Assembly (NCBI GenBank): GCA_020440825.1
Contig: JAGRNJ010000013.1
Coordinates: 24,813-71,599 of the forward strand
Length of the DNA stretch: 46,787 nucleotides
Source: Leptospiraceae bacterium
GTDB taxonomy: Bacteria; Spirochaetota; Leptospiria; Turneriellales; Turneriellaceae
Reading direction: 5' to 3'
The position numbers and the translations under genes were made by a program. A model generated the notes under the pieces. The model did no database searches. It was not told the origin of the DNA and was given only the letters and a program-made list of their open reading frames with translations. How positions within the stretch are numbered: position 1 is the stretch's first letter; each line of letters begins with the position of its first letter. Below are positions 1-9,089 of the stretch, one piece after another.

Positions 1-100
1 CTTAGTATTGTGGAATTCCATAACGGGAGTGTGAAAATCTCAAACTCGGGCACATGTCAAATTATACTTTACTGTCGAAATCTGACTCTCAGGTTCAGCT

Positions 101-1768
101 ATGGCAGATAAACAAGCGGCATTTAAAAAGGAAATTTCAGAATCTTACGGGGCGATATCAGATAACTCGATATATCTGGGCACTGCACTTTTTGAAGGCA
201 GTGTAATACCCGATGCACAAATTAAAATGCCGCTTAAAATGTTCAATCGGCACGGTCTGGTTGCCGGTGCAACCGGCACGGGAAAAACCAGGACATTGCA
301 ATTATTGGCCGAGCGCCTTTCTCAATCTGGCGTGCCCTCTCTGCTCATGGATATGAAAGGTGACCTGGGTGGCATTGCCAAACCGGGAACTGCACATGAC
401 TGGTTATTAGAAAGGGCTAAAAAAATGGGGGATGCCTGGGAGCCAAAGGGGTTTCCTGTCGACTGGTTGGGACTCAGCGAAAACTCGGGAGCTCCATTGC
501 GTACCACTGTCAGTGAACTGGGCCCTGACCTGCTGTCCCGTTTACTCGATTTAACCGATACCCAGGCCTCTGTGTTGACAGTTATTTTTCGATTTTGTGA
601 TGAGAGTGGTCTTTTGCTCGTAGATTTTAAAGATATGGCGAAAGTTCTCGATTTTATCTCGGGAGAAGGTGAGGCCGAGTTCAAAGAAAAATACGGAGAA
701 GTTGCGGGCGCAACGCTAGGTGTAATTCGCCGAAAACTGATAGCATTAGAGAGTGAGGCTGCCGCTAATTTCTTTTCTGAACCATCCTTTGAAGTTCAAG
801 ATCTTATGAGATTGAAAAACAAAATGGGAATTATCCATCTTTTGCACCTGGCTCCTGTTTTAACAAAGCCTTCTATATTTACCTCTTTTTTACTGGCTCT
901 TTTGGCAGAGGTTTTTGCCGAGATGCCAGAGGTTGGCGATCTTGACAAACCGAAACTGGTAATTTTTATAGATGAAGCTCATCTGGTTTTCAAAGACGCT
1001 TCAAAGACATTGCTGGAGCAGATTGAAATGACTGCTCGTCTTATTCGATCTCGCGGGGTGGGCCTTATATTCTGCAGCCAAAGACCTGATGATGTGCCTG
1101 AAGCAATTCTAAGCCAGCTGGGTTTTAAGGTACAGCATGCCCTGCGAGCATTTACAGCCAAAGACAGAACTGCGATGAAAAAAATAGCCCAGAATTTCCC
1201 GATTACAGAATTCTATGAAACAGAAACATTGTTATCACAGATGGGAACAGGAGAGGCCTTAGTTACAGTGTTGAATGAAAAGGGGATTCCCACCCCATTG
1301 GCACATATTCTGGTTGCAGCCCCACATTCTTCGATGGAGGCCTTACCGTCTGCTGAGTTCCAAAAACTGGCGCAAGAAAGCGATCTGTATAAAAAATATT
1401 CCCAAGCTGTTGATCCTGAGAGTGCTTTTGAAATTTTAAGTGCCAAGGTTGAAAAACGTCTGGCAAACGAGGGCATTGAAGAAGAACCGACTGAATCGCC
1501 GGTCGAGCCTGCGACCGGCTCAAAACGTTTGCCAAATCTGCGAGTGCATGGGCGGGCTGGTTCTGAAGAAAGCAAATCGGCTGTTCGCTCTAAGCAGGAA
1601 CCTGTTGCAAAAAAGACAAGTTTGATAGATTCAAAACTAATGAGAGATGTCGGCAAAACGGTCGCTCGGGAAGTTTCCAGAGGATTGCTTGGGGCAATTG
1701 GTCTAAAAACAGCACGTCGTGGCCGGGGCAGTTCGCTGGCAAAAGATTTGTTAAAATCATTGTTCTAG
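101..1768 (+). CDS. HerA-like ATPase, DUF853 (YjgR) family
   Basis: This 555-residue protein belongs to the DUF853/YjgR branch of HerA-FtsK type P-loop ATPases. The Walker A motif GATGTGKT lies at residues 56-63 and a Walker B segment ending IDEAH at about 290-294. A hydrophilic, acidic and proline-containing linker follows (about 470-515). The C-terminus is Arg/Lys-rich with alternating Gly, as in YjgR. The family is assumed to act as hexameric DNA-translocating motors, but no substrate is established. The ATG at 101 has no strong ribosome-binding site. The next gene starts 80 bases downstream in the same direction, so the two may be co-transcribed. Family assignment is firm; cellular role is unknown. 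Confidence 0.88.
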   Translation: MADKQAAFKKEISESYGAISDNSIYLGTALFEGSVIPDAQIKMPLKMFNRHGLVAGATGTGKTRTLQLLAERLSQSGVPSLLMDMKGDLGGIAKPGTAHDWLLERAKKMGDAWEPKGFPVDWLGLSENSGAPLRTTVSELGPDLLSRLLDLTDTQASVLTVIFRFCDESGLLLVDFKDMAKVLDFISGEGEAEFKEKYGEVAGATLGVIRRKLIALESEAAANFFSEPSFEVQDLMRLKNKMGIIHLLHLAPVLTKPSIFTSFLLALLAEVFAEMPEVGDLDKPKLVIFIDEAHLVFKDASKTLLEQIEMTARLIRSRGVGLIFCSQRPDDVPEAILSQLGFKVQHALRAFTAKDRTAMKKIAQNFPITEFYETETLLSQMGTGEALVTVLNEKGIPTPLAHILVAAPHSSMEALPSAEFQKLAQESDLYKKYSQAVDPESAFEILSAKVEKRLANEGIEEEPTESPVEPATGSKRLPNLRVHGRAGSEESKSAVRSKQEPVAKKTSLIDSKLMRDVGKTVAREVSRGLLGAIGLKTARRGRGSSLAKDLLKSLF

Positions 1769-1848
1769 CGGTGGGGCGCATTTTAAGAGAATACCTTGAC
1801 GTTCTAAATCGACACGAAAATAAGTGCAACATAAGTATTGGGGGAATA

Positions 1849-3726
1849 ATGCAAAAATCTAAAACACTGGCAGAAATGTTTGAAGCTGTTAACCAGAAAT
1901 ATGGCAGCAAAAAAATGTTTTTCACAAAAGACAAAAATAAAAATTTTCAGGGAGAAACATTTGCTTCAGTCTATACGAAATCTGAAAATCTGGCACTTGC
2001 ACTTATAGAATTGGGGTTAAAACCCGGCGACCGTGTAGGCCATATGGCCGATAATCGCATGGAGTGGGCACTGACAGATATGGCCATCATTATGGCCGGT
2101 GCCTGCAATACGCCTCGCGGTACAGATTCAACCCCGCAAGAAATGGAATATATTTTGTCGCACAGCGATTCAGAATTCTGTATTGTAGAAAACGATGCCA
2201 CTCTCGATAAAGTTCTGCAGATTCGAGCAACCACAAAGGTCAAATACATTATCGTTATGGAGAACACCTTCAATGCCAAAGGGGCAGAAGGTGTAATGTC
2301 ACTTGAAGAGCTGCTCAAAAAAGGCAAAGACTTGCGCTCTGCCAAACTTGCTGAATTAAAATCACGTATCAAGGCAATTAAGCCCGACGATCTTTTTACG
2401 ATCATCTATACCTCGGGTACAACAGGAAATCCGAAAGGTGTTATGCTCTCTCATGAGAATATGATGTATAACATTAATAATGTACCTGCGATGGTAGGGA
2501 TGAATGAAAATGATTCAGCATTGAGTATTCTGCCCGTTTGGCATATTTTTGAAAGGGCAATTGACTATGCGGGAATGTCAATGGGCTGCCAGATTTATTA
2601 TACCAATGTACGGGATGTTCGGGAAGACTTTGCGAAAGCGAAGCCGACCTTCATGGCTTCTGCTCCCAGATTGTGGGAAAATCTGTATAACGGCATTAAA
2701 CAGAAAACTGAGAAAGCAAGCCCGGTGCAAAAGAAAGTTTTTGACTTTGCTTATGAAGTAAACAAGCTCTGGAAAGAGAGTGTAGATTACCTGCAGGGCA
2801 ACAAACTGCTGGTCAAACCAGAAAGTGATCTTGAGAAATTCGGCAAAACTGCGGTTTCTTTATTTACCGCAGTCAATTTATTTGTGCCCGCCAAAGTCCT
2901 CGACAGTGTAGTTTTTAGTAAAATCCGCGATGCGTTGGGCGGTCGTCTGAAAGGCAGTATTTCAGGTGGCGGAGCCCTCCCTGCTCATGTAGACCAATTC
3001 TTCAATGTTGTGGGAATTCCCGTCTATGAGGGATACGGAATGACAGAATGTGCGCCCATTATTTCGGTACGCACAACAGACCATCTGGTTCAGGGAAGTG
3101 TCGGTTTTACCCCCGATGGAACTGAAGTTGCTCTGTTAGATGAAAAGGGGAGTCCGGTTGCGATTGGTGAACTTGGTGTGATTCATGTGCGCGGGCCCCA
3201 GGTAATGAAGGGCTATTATAAAAACGAAGAAGCGACCAAAAATGTATTGAAAGACGGATGGCTCAATACAGGTGATTTGGGCTTCATGAGTGTAAATGGC
3301 ACCCTTTCAATTCGAGGAAGGGTCAAAGACACTATCGTTCTAATTGGTGGTGAAAACGTTGAACCTATTCCCATCGAGAATTTGCTGGTTGAAAATCCAT
3401 TGGTAAACCAGGTGATTGTGGTCGGGCAAGACAAAAAATCTCTCACAGCCTTGATTTGGCCAGATTTTGAAAAACTCAAATCAGAAGGACACAATGTTCA
3501 GCCGGGTGATGACCTCAATAAGAATACTGCAATTCGGGAGCTATTTACCAAGATGATCAAGAAAACGGTTTCATCTGAAAATGGTTTCAAAGGTTTTGAG
3601 CGGCTAACTGATTTTCGTTTTTTACCGAAACCCATGGAAATTGGAGATGAAATCACAAATCTTTATAAAATGAAGCGCAATGTAATCAGCCAAAAGTATA
3701 AAGATTTAATCGATTCCATGTATTGA
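1849..3726 (+). CDS. long-chain fatty-acid-CoA ligase (AMP-binding)
   Basis: This is a 625-residue adenylate-forming enzyme expected to activate long-chain fatty acids to acyl-CoA using ATP. The AMP-binding P-loop YTSGTTGNPKG is at residues 187-197. The A5-type motif YGMTE lies near 396 and the TGD motif near 473, followed by GRVKD and GGENVEP. These match the long bacterial FACS class (about 600-640 residues) that is common in spirochaetes. I chose the ATG at 1849 because GGGGGAA lies directly upstream. An in-frame GTG at 1771 would add 26 residues that do not resemble the family. A hairpin terminator follows at 3766-3793. Confidence 0.92.
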   Translation: MQKSKTLAEMFEAVNQKYGSKKMFFTKDKNKNFQGETFASVYTKSENLALALIELGLKPGDRVGHMADNRMEWALTDMAIIMAGACNTPRGTDSTPQEMEYILSHSDSEFCIVENDATLDKVLQIRATTKVKYIIVMENTFNAKGAEGVMSLEELLKKGKDLRSAKLAELKSRIKAIKPDDLFTIIYTSGTTGNPKGVMLSHENMMYNINNVPAMVGMNENDSALSILPVWHIFERAIDYAGMSMGCQIYYTNVRDVREDFAKAKPTFMASAPRLWENLYNGIKQKTEKASPVQKKVFDFAYEVNKLWKESVDYLQGNKLLVKPESDLEKFGKTAVSLFTAVNLFVPAKVLDSVVFSKIRDALGGRLKGSISGGGALPAHVDQFFNVVGIPVYEGYGMTECAPIISVRTTDHLVQGSVGFTPDGTEVALLDEKGSPVAIGELGVIHVRGPQVMKGYYKNEEATKNVLKDGWLNTGDLGFMSVNGTLSIRGRVKDTIVLIGGENVEPIPIENLLVENPLVNQVIVVGQDKKSLTALIWPDFEKLKSEGHNVQPGDDLNKNTAIRELFTKMIKKTVSSENGFKGFERLTDFRFLPKPMEIGDEITNLYKMKRNVISQKYKDLIDSMY

Positions 3727-3765
3727 TTAAATTTCAACGAAGATAAAAATCAGAACAAAACCCCT

Positions 3766-3793
3766 AAAACCACTCTTAAAGAGTGGTTTTTTT
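3766..3793. terminator. bidirectional hairpin terminator between convergent genes
   Basis: AAAACCACTC (3766-3775) and GAGTGGTTTT (3781-3790) form a perfect 10-bp stem around a 5-base loop. A T-run follows on the plus strand. The minus strand has A-rich/T-rich flanks as well, so the hairpin can serve both the acyl-CoA ligase gene and dnaX. Confidence 0.82.
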
Positions 3794-3830
3794 ATGATAT
3801 TCAAAGATTGCAGTTGGCATTAAGCGGGAA

Positions 3831-5213
3831 TCACTCACCGAAAATTCGGTCTTTGTCTGAGCCGGGTTCTGCCATAAATTCTGACTCCAGAATTGACTTT
3901 GCATCGAGACTCGCCTGTGCGGGAGGTGTGCTATCATACGGGTTTTCTTGCGGTATGGGCTTTTTTTCCGGCTGGCTGAATATCTCTGTGGTTGGCTTTT
4001 TTTCAGTCGGTACACTAGCCACGTCTGGCTTTTTGTCAGTATGGGTTTTACCGGTCTCGATTGCGCTTTTCAGTGCATTCAATCTCGATAAGAGACTTGA
4101 GACAGACGGTGAATTTAGTTTTTCAATCACATGAAAGATTGCCATTTCCAGGGAGACTCGAATTTCGCTGCCTCTGGAATTGGGAAACTGGTTCCAGCCG
4201 GCATAAATATTGTACAGAGTAGAAAATACTGCGTTCAACTCACGTGTGTCCCAGCGGGAAGCATATTCTTTCAGCAGAGTGGTCTGGCTGCTTGAATAGC
4301 CGCTCAATGAACTTAAAGAAGCTGAATGGTGAAACAAAGCCAGATCTTTCATCGCAGAAAGTGAATCCCATAGAAATCTGCGTAAATTCAAACCTTCTGT
4401 ATGCAGCTTATCGATTACCTGAAGTGCATCTTTGATTTCCCGTCTGCGAATTGCTTCTAGAAATTCAAGGCGTATCTGTTCTGAAGAAACACCTAATGCC
4501 TCAAGTACCACCTTTGCACTCAGCTTTTCCTCTGCGGCAAAGGCACACACCTGGTCTAAAATCGAAAGGGCATCGCGCATTGAGCCTTCTGCCCTTTGGG
4601 CTATTTGAAAAACCGCATCGTCTTCAAAGTCAGTCTGTTCAGATTTTAAAACATGCACCAGCCTATCGCGAATTTCTTCTATAGAAAATTTTCGAAAGGC
4701 AAACGTCTGGCAACGAGAAAGTATTGTTTCAGGAATTTTGTGAATTTCTGTCGTTGCCATAATGAAGACAACATGGGCCGGTGGTTCTTCGAGAGTTTTC
4801 AGCAATGCATTGAATGACTCTGGGGTAAGCATGTGAACTTCATCAACAATATAGATACGATACTTTGATTTCATCGGAGCAAAACGAATTGTTTCGCGCA
4901 ATTCCCGAATGGAATCAATGCCCCGGTTTGATGCAGCATCCATTTCTACAACATCCATACTTGTGCCGGCTGCAATATCTTTGCAGTTTTCACAAGTACC
5001 GCAGGGAGTAATTGTTGGGCCGGTAACACAGTTTAAAGCACGTGCGAGTATTCTGGCGGTACTGGTTTTACCGACACCCCTGGCTCCAAAAAAAAGATAA
5101 GCATGAGAGATTCGATTATGTTCAATTGCATTCTTGAGCGAACGGGATGCACTCAGCTGACCTACCAGATCTTGAAATGTCTGAGGACGGTATTTGAGAG
5201 CCAGAGAACCCAT
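3831..5213 (-). CDS. dnaX: DNA polymerase III subunit gamma/tau
   Basis: This 460-residue protein is the clamp-loader ATPase of the replicative polymerase. Walker A GARGVGKT is at residues 43-50. The zinc module uses C62, C71, C74 and C77. DEVH is at 124-127 and the sensor-1 segment MATTE follows. Beyond about residue 370 the sequence becomes a Lys/Pro/Glu-rich tail with three KKP repeats and no recognisable tau domain V, so it is shorter than E. coli tau. Its ATG overlaps the stop codon of the upstream penicillin-binding protein gene by one base (TAATG), implying translational coupling. Two in-frame A-AAA-AAG heptamers at codons 404-406 and 416-418 recall the E. coli dnaX slip site; see findings. 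Confidence 0.95.
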   Translation of the reverse strand: MGSLALKYRPQTFQDLVGQLSASRSLKNAIEHNRISHAYLFFGARGVGKTSTARILARALNCVTGPTITPCGTCENCKDIAAGTSMDVVEMDAASNRGIDSIRELRETIRFAPMKSKYRIYIVDEVHMLTPESFNALLKTLEEPPAHVVFIMATTEIHKIPETILSRCQTFAFRKFSIEEIRDRLVHVLKSEQTDFEDDAVFQIAQRAEGSMRDALSILDQVCAFAAEEKLSAKVVLEALGVSSEQIRLEFLEAIRRREIKDALQVIDKLHTEGLNLRRFLWDSLSAMKDLALFHHSASLSSLSGYSSSQTTLLKEYASRWDTRELNAVFSTLYNIYAGWNQFPNSRGSEIRVSLEMAIFHVIEKLNSPSVSSLLSRLNALKSAIETGKTHTDKKPDVASVPTEKKPTTEIFSQPEKKPIPQENPYDSTPPAQASLDAKSILESEFMAEPGSDKDRIFGE

Positions 5214-7624
5214 TAAAGATTTTCATCCCCTTGAAAAAAGTCTTCTGCCGGCAGGCTTTCGGTTTTGGGCAGCAGGGGCAGGTTTTCAATAGTGCCGGTT
5301 GTTTCCTGAGAGGCCTCTTCAGGTTCAGTACCGGGTATAAACAATTCGTTTCTTACCTGCCTGCAACCGGGACCAGGCAGCATTCCTGTCGAAACACAAA
5401 TCGGTACCTCTTTTACCTTGCCTTGAATTAAGTGTGATTCTTCATTCTTGCGTTTTGCAAAAACCCGAATTTGATACTGTGCCCAGATTGGGGCAGCAAT
5501 CGCTCCACCGGCCTGGCCGGCTCCCAGCGAGAGTGTGGGACGATCATATCCCATCCAGATTGCAGAAGTATAGCGGTCATTGAAACCGACAAACCAGGCG
5601 TCTCTGAAATTATTTGTCGTACCGGTTTTTCCTGCAGCAAAGGCTTTGTATCCATACGAACGTATCGCGGTTGCAGTACCTGAGTTGACCACATTCTCGA
5701 GCATACTTGAGACAATGGTTGCAGTTTCTGGTGAGATAATCTGTTCGCCCTTCAGTGAAGTAGGGTATTTTTTCAGTACCGTGCCATCGGGATTTCTAAT
5801 TTCACGCAAAATAACAGGAGTCAGTCGTGCACCTCCGCGTGGGAATAATGAGAATGCAGTGGCCATTTGCAGGGGTGAAACTTCATAGGTACCAAGCGCA
5901 ACAGATAGATTATAGGGAATATCTTTTTCCCTTACATCAAGAATTTTTTCAAGCACGGGCAGTAGATTTCCTAAGCCTGCTTCTCTGGCGACTGCAATCG
6001 ACACCATATTCGCAGAAGTGGTCAAAGCATCGCGCAATGAAATAAAACCGGCATATCCGCCCGAGTAATTTTCAGGCATCCAGGCTGAACCCTCTTCGTT
6101 GAGAAAAATGACCGGGGTATCTGCAAACACCGAAGCAGCAGTCACCTTTTTCAATTCAATGGCCGAAGCATATACTAAAGGCTTGAATGTAGAACCGGGC
6201 TGGCGTTTCATTTGTATCGCCCGGTTTATCTGGTTTTGTGTTGAAAAAGGAGTTCCGCCAATCATCGCAGTTATTTCACCGGTTTTATTATCGAGCTCAA
6301 TGAAGGCCCCTTCGACCGAGAGGTAGCGATTCAAATATGGATTCTCTTGTCTTACCTCGTTTTGAAATATATCGAGAATTGGCTCTCCGCCCATACCCAG
6401 ATTCACCAGTTCCATGGTATCTGCAAGTTCATCGAAGTAGTGTAAGCCAATCGCATAGGCAGAATATTTGCGGATGCCCGAGATCTCGGGTAGATCAAAT
6501 GAGAGTCCCAGAATATCGAGCAGAGCAGCATGTGCCTTGGAGAGACTCAGATATTTGGTAAAAGTGTATTGGCGGGAAACCTTGTTCTGCTGCTTGAGGG
6601 CAGGCCACAGAGTGCGCTGTGCAGCATCCTGGTGATCAAGATCTATTGTTCCCTGAATTTCGAGGCCACCATTGTATAAAAGATCCCGGCCAATCTCACG
6701 CTCAAGTTTAGCCCGAACCATCTCAGAGTAGTATGGTGCTTCATCGAGACGCTGGCCATAGACTGTTGCACTCGGAGGAATATTGAGTGAGTTAAAATAT
6801 TTGAGAATCTTGCCATACTCGATTGTTGCGGTCTTTTTATCGATAAAGCCCATGTCGACCATTTTCAATAGCGACATCGTCATACGTTGCAATGACTGAC
6901 GAGGATTTCTCACCGGCGAATAATAATTCGGCGCGGCGGGCAGGGCAGACAAGATTGCTGCCTCGCCGATCGTGATGTCTTTAACAGTTTTTTCGAAATA
7001 AAACCGGGAGGCAGACTCTACCCCATATGCGCCGTGTCCGAAATAGATCTGATTAAAGTAGAGATGCAAAATATCTTTTTTTTCAAAAATTGCATCGAGA
7101 AACAGTGCCAGTAAGGCTTCTTTTGCCTTACGCATAAGAGAGCGCTCCTGGTTGGTCAGAATTACTTTGGCAAGTTGCTGGGTAATGGTTGAGCCGCCCT
7201 GCCGAACCCCGCCGGCTGTCAGGTTGATCAGAAAAGCTCTTAAAATTCCTTGAGGTGAAACCCCATGGTGCTTGTAAAAGTTGTTGTCTTCCATGGCGAT
7301 AAACGCCTGAAAGAGGTGTTCGGGCAGTTCTTCTTTGGGAACTAAAATTCTCTGGTCTTGAAAGAAGGTGGTGACCAGCCGCCCTTTTCTATCGAGCAGT
7401 TTCGATGGCGTGGGTGGACGGTAGTCTTTTAGGGCATAAACAGAGCCCACATCGGCGACGGTGAACAGAAATATTGTGGTCAATAATACGCCGATAAAAC
7501 CGGCAATTACAATTGCGCGCAGATGTTCAGAGAATCTGTCTTCATCACTTCGGTAGTTGAGTTTGACAAGCCGATATGCCAGGCGCGCGCACCAGGCAAT
7601 TGCGCTACGCAGTCTTTCTGCCAT
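5213..7624 (-). CDS. bifunctional penicillin-binding protein, PBP1A class
   Basis: This 803-residue class A PBP polymerises and cross-links peptidoglycan at the outer face of the inner membrane. There is one transmembrane anchor at about 37-56. The GT51 transglycosylase domain shows the catalytic Glu in AMEDNNF (E112) and RQGGSTITQQLAK at 141-153. The transpeptidase domain shows the Ser nucleophile in STFK (S478), an SAN motif, and KTGT from K666. The C-terminal 60 residues are Glu/Pro-rich, with two Cys that could form a disulfide (CVSTG and GPGC). It sits between the upstream lipoprotein gene and dnaX, all on the minus strand. Family assignment is secure; whether it corresponds to mrcA or ponA is a naming question. 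Confidence 0.94.
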   Translation of the reverse strand: MAERLRSAIAWCARLAYRLVKLNYRSDEDRFSEHLRAIVIAGFIGVLLTTIFLFTVADVGSVYALKDYRPPTPSKLLDRKGRLVTTFFQDQRILVPKEELPEHLFQAFIAMEDNNFYKHHGVSPQGILRAFLINLTAGGVRQGGSTITQQLAKVILTNQERSLMRKAKEALLALFLDAIFEKKDILHLYFNQIYFGHGAYGVESASRFYFEKTVKDITIGEAAILSALPAAPNYYSPVRNPRQSLQRMTMSLLKMVDMGFIDKKTATIEYGKILKYFNSLNIPPSATVYGQRLDEAPYYSEMVRAKLEREIGRDLLYNGGLEIQGTIDLDHQDAAQRTLWPALKQQNKVSRQYTFTKYLSLSKAHAALLDILGLSFDLPEISGIRKYSAYAIGLHYFDELADTMELVNLGMGGEPILDIFQNEVRQENPYLNRYLSVEGAFIELDNKTGEITAMIGGTPFSTQNQINRAIQMKRQPGSTFKPLVYASAIELKKVTAASVFADTPVIFLNEEGSAWMPENYSGGYAGFISLRDALTTSANMVSIAVAREAGLGNLLPVLEKILDVREKDIPYNLSVALGTYEVSPLQMATAFSLFPRGGARLTPVILREIRNPDGTVLKKYPTSLKGEQIISPETATIVSSMLENVVNSGTATAIRSYGYKAFAAGKTGTTNNFRDAWFVGFNDRYTSAIWMGYDRPTLSLGAGQAGGAIAAPIWAQYQIRVFAKRKNEESHLIQGKVKEVPICVSTGMLPGPGCRQVRNELFIPGTEPEEASQETTGTIENLPLLPKTESLPAEDFFQGDENL

Positions 7625-7690
7625 TTACGACGGTGCCCATTTTGAACTCGACCTGTCAACGGTTGTTGCGACAGACCGACCAGTATTGTT

Positions 7691-8341
7691 TCAAAAGAAA
7701 GATGATCGTTCAATAGTATACAAGAACTCTTGTTTCTTATAATTTTTAAGTGGAAACTCCAGTTCTACCGAGAGTTGCGTATTCTCGCCCGGTATGAATT
7801 GCAGCGGGATTATCTGGCTGCCTGCTTCTCCCGCTTCCAGTTTGATCGTTTTTTCGGGTAAAACAGACTGAAAAGCCGAAGCCAGAGACTTTTCCTGAGA
7901 GTCCCGTTCGGTGATATAGAATGAGTACATTCGGTCATAATCAAATCTCTGGTAGGCAGAAGAGGTAAACTTTTCTTTGTACTCTCTTCTTAAAACCGGA
8001 TAATAAGACGTTTTTGATTTTTCATTCTCAATTTTTAATGAATAAGGATAGAAATCTATCGCGGTCTTGCCTTTGTTTTGCACATAGACCTTAAAAAACG
8101 AAAGACCCGGCAACCGATAATAGCGCTGCTCTGTTATGAGATTCAGGTCATCCGCCATATAATCCAGATAATCGGCACTCACCATTTCAATAGACAGGTA
8201 GGCTGTCTCGTCATTCTGCAAGACGATTTTACTGCCAATCTCTTGCTTGACATCGTTTTTGATCTGGTGCAACAGGGGCGGATTTCCACACCCGGCCAGC
8301 AGAATTATTGTTGCAAAGAAAATTCTGTACAGAATTAACAT
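7691..8341 (-). CDS. putative lipoprotein, unknown function
   Basis: I do not recognise a family. The 216-residue product begins with a short signal peptide ending LLAG|C, a convincing lipobox with Cys at about residue 18. It should therefore be lipid-anchored in the envelope. The mature part is rich in Tyr and charged residues, with a beta-rich look (alternating hydrophobics around residues 110-140). I chose the ATG at 8341 because it gives a clean lipoprotein signal. Upstream in-frame codons to 8461 would add a long hydrophobic stretch and overlap the divergent gene. It ends 66 bases before the penicillin-binding protein gene on the same strand. Confidence 0.7.
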   Translation of the reverse strand: MLILYRIFFATIILLAGCGNPPLLHQIKNDVKQEIGSKIVLQNDETAYLSIEMVSADYLDYMADDLNLITEQRYYRLPGLSFFKVYVQNKGKTAIDFYPYSLKIENEKSKTSYYPVLRREYKEKFTSSAYQRFDYDRMYSFYITERDSQEKSLASAFQSVLPEKTIKLEAGEAGSQIIPLQFIPGENTQLSVELEFPLKNYKKQEFLYTIERSSFF

Positions 8342-8356
8342 TGACGTCAACGTCAA
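8341..8356. promoter_or_regulatory. inverted repeat between divergent lipoprotein genes
   Basis: The 16-base sequence TTGACGTCAACGTCAA contains TTGACG and CGTCAA as inverted arms around TCAA, and also a nested TTGACGTCAA palindrome. It touches the start codon of the minus-strand lipoprotein gene and precedes the divergent plus-strand lipoprotein gene. An operator is possible, but this is inferred from symmetry and position only. Confidence 0.3.
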
Positions 8357-8432
8357 ATATTGGATAATATACAGTAAATAGATTATTTTACTCGAAAACA
8401 GACAAAAAACGCGATATGCAATAGAGGGTTCC

Positions 8433-9002
8433 ATGAAGATAATTAGAAATAGAAACGTCATTTCACTGGCGATTGCACTGGTCTTACTGGGAATATTTTG
8501 TTCCCCGAAAAAGGCCGAAACTCCAGAAGATGCCTTTGCTTTATTTTTAGAGGCTTATAAAACCGGGGATGCAGAAAAAGTGGCACAGACCTTGACCCCC
8601 GATTCAATAACATCGATAGAAGAGTATTTAGATCCCATTCAAGAGGCTTACTCTAAAATGGGCAGTGAAGAGCGCGCCCACAAAGCCTTCTCGACCATGG
8701 CAAAGCAGATGGGGGTACCGGTGAACAAGATAGGCAGTATCTCGGCTACCGATTATCTGGGATACCTGATGCAGCAAGAGAGAGAAGGCAGGGGAGCAGA
8801 TACCGGCATTATCCCGCGCGGCCTTTTAGAAAACCCGTCGATCACAAAAAAAGAAGAAAACGGTGAAAAAGCGGTTTTGTATTTTGGAGATTTCGGGCGC
8901 ATTCCACTGAAAAAAACAGATGCGGGCTGGCGTATTCAGCTCTCTTTGAATATGGAGGCACCGTCGAGCCCGCAGGAAATGGTTTCAGAACCAAATTCTT
9001 AA
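8433..9002 (+). CDS. putative lipoprotein, unknown function
   Basis: The 189-residue product starts with a basic N-terminus and a hydrophobic segment ending LLGIFC at residues 18-23. This is a spirochaete-style lipobox with C23 as the likely lipidated residue. The next part (about 30-70) resembles the start of DUF4878/SnoaL-like domains (TPEDAFALFLEAYKTGDAEKV), where a helical pair precedes a small alpha-beta fold, but the match is weak. GAGGG lies 4-5 bases before the ATG, supporting the start. It is divergent from the lipoprotein gene at 7691-8341. No function can be assigned. Confidence 0.75.
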   Translation: MKIIRNRNVISLAIALVLLGIFCSPKKAETPEDAFALFLEAYKTGDAEKVAQTLTPDSITSIEEYLDPIQEAYSKMGSEERAHKAFSTMAKQMGVPVNKIGSISATDYLGYLMQQEREGRGADTGIIPRGLLENPSITKKEENGEKAVLYFGDFGRIPLKKTDAGWRIQLSLNMEAPSSPQEMVSEPNS

Positions 9003-9019
9003 AGCCACTTCAAAAATTT

Positions 9020-9087
9020 AATTTTCCCGGCCACTTTAAACAGAAAGAGAGTGAGTTTATCGATTTACACAAAGCTGAGGCCGGGAA
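9020..9087. terminator. large inverted repeat between convergent genes
   Basis: TTCCCGGCC (9024-9032) pairs with GGCCGGGAA (9079-9087), a 9-bp GC-rich stem across a 46-base loop. Inside the loop TAAAC and GTTTA can form a weaker inner stem. The right arm is just upstream of the stop region of the minus-strand gene that ends at 9090. It may act as a transcription barrier between convergent genes, but it has no classic short loop and T-run. Confidence 0.35.
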
Positions 9088-9089
9088 TT

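Noticed and set aside
1771-1848. N-terminal extension of the acyl-CoA ligase from GTG 1771
   Set aside because: The added residues do not resemble the family and a strong GGGGGAA precedes the ATG at 1849.
8342-8461. Longer start for the minus-strand lipoprotein
   Set aside because: It would bury the lipobox behind 40 extra hydrophobic residues and overlap the divergent gene.
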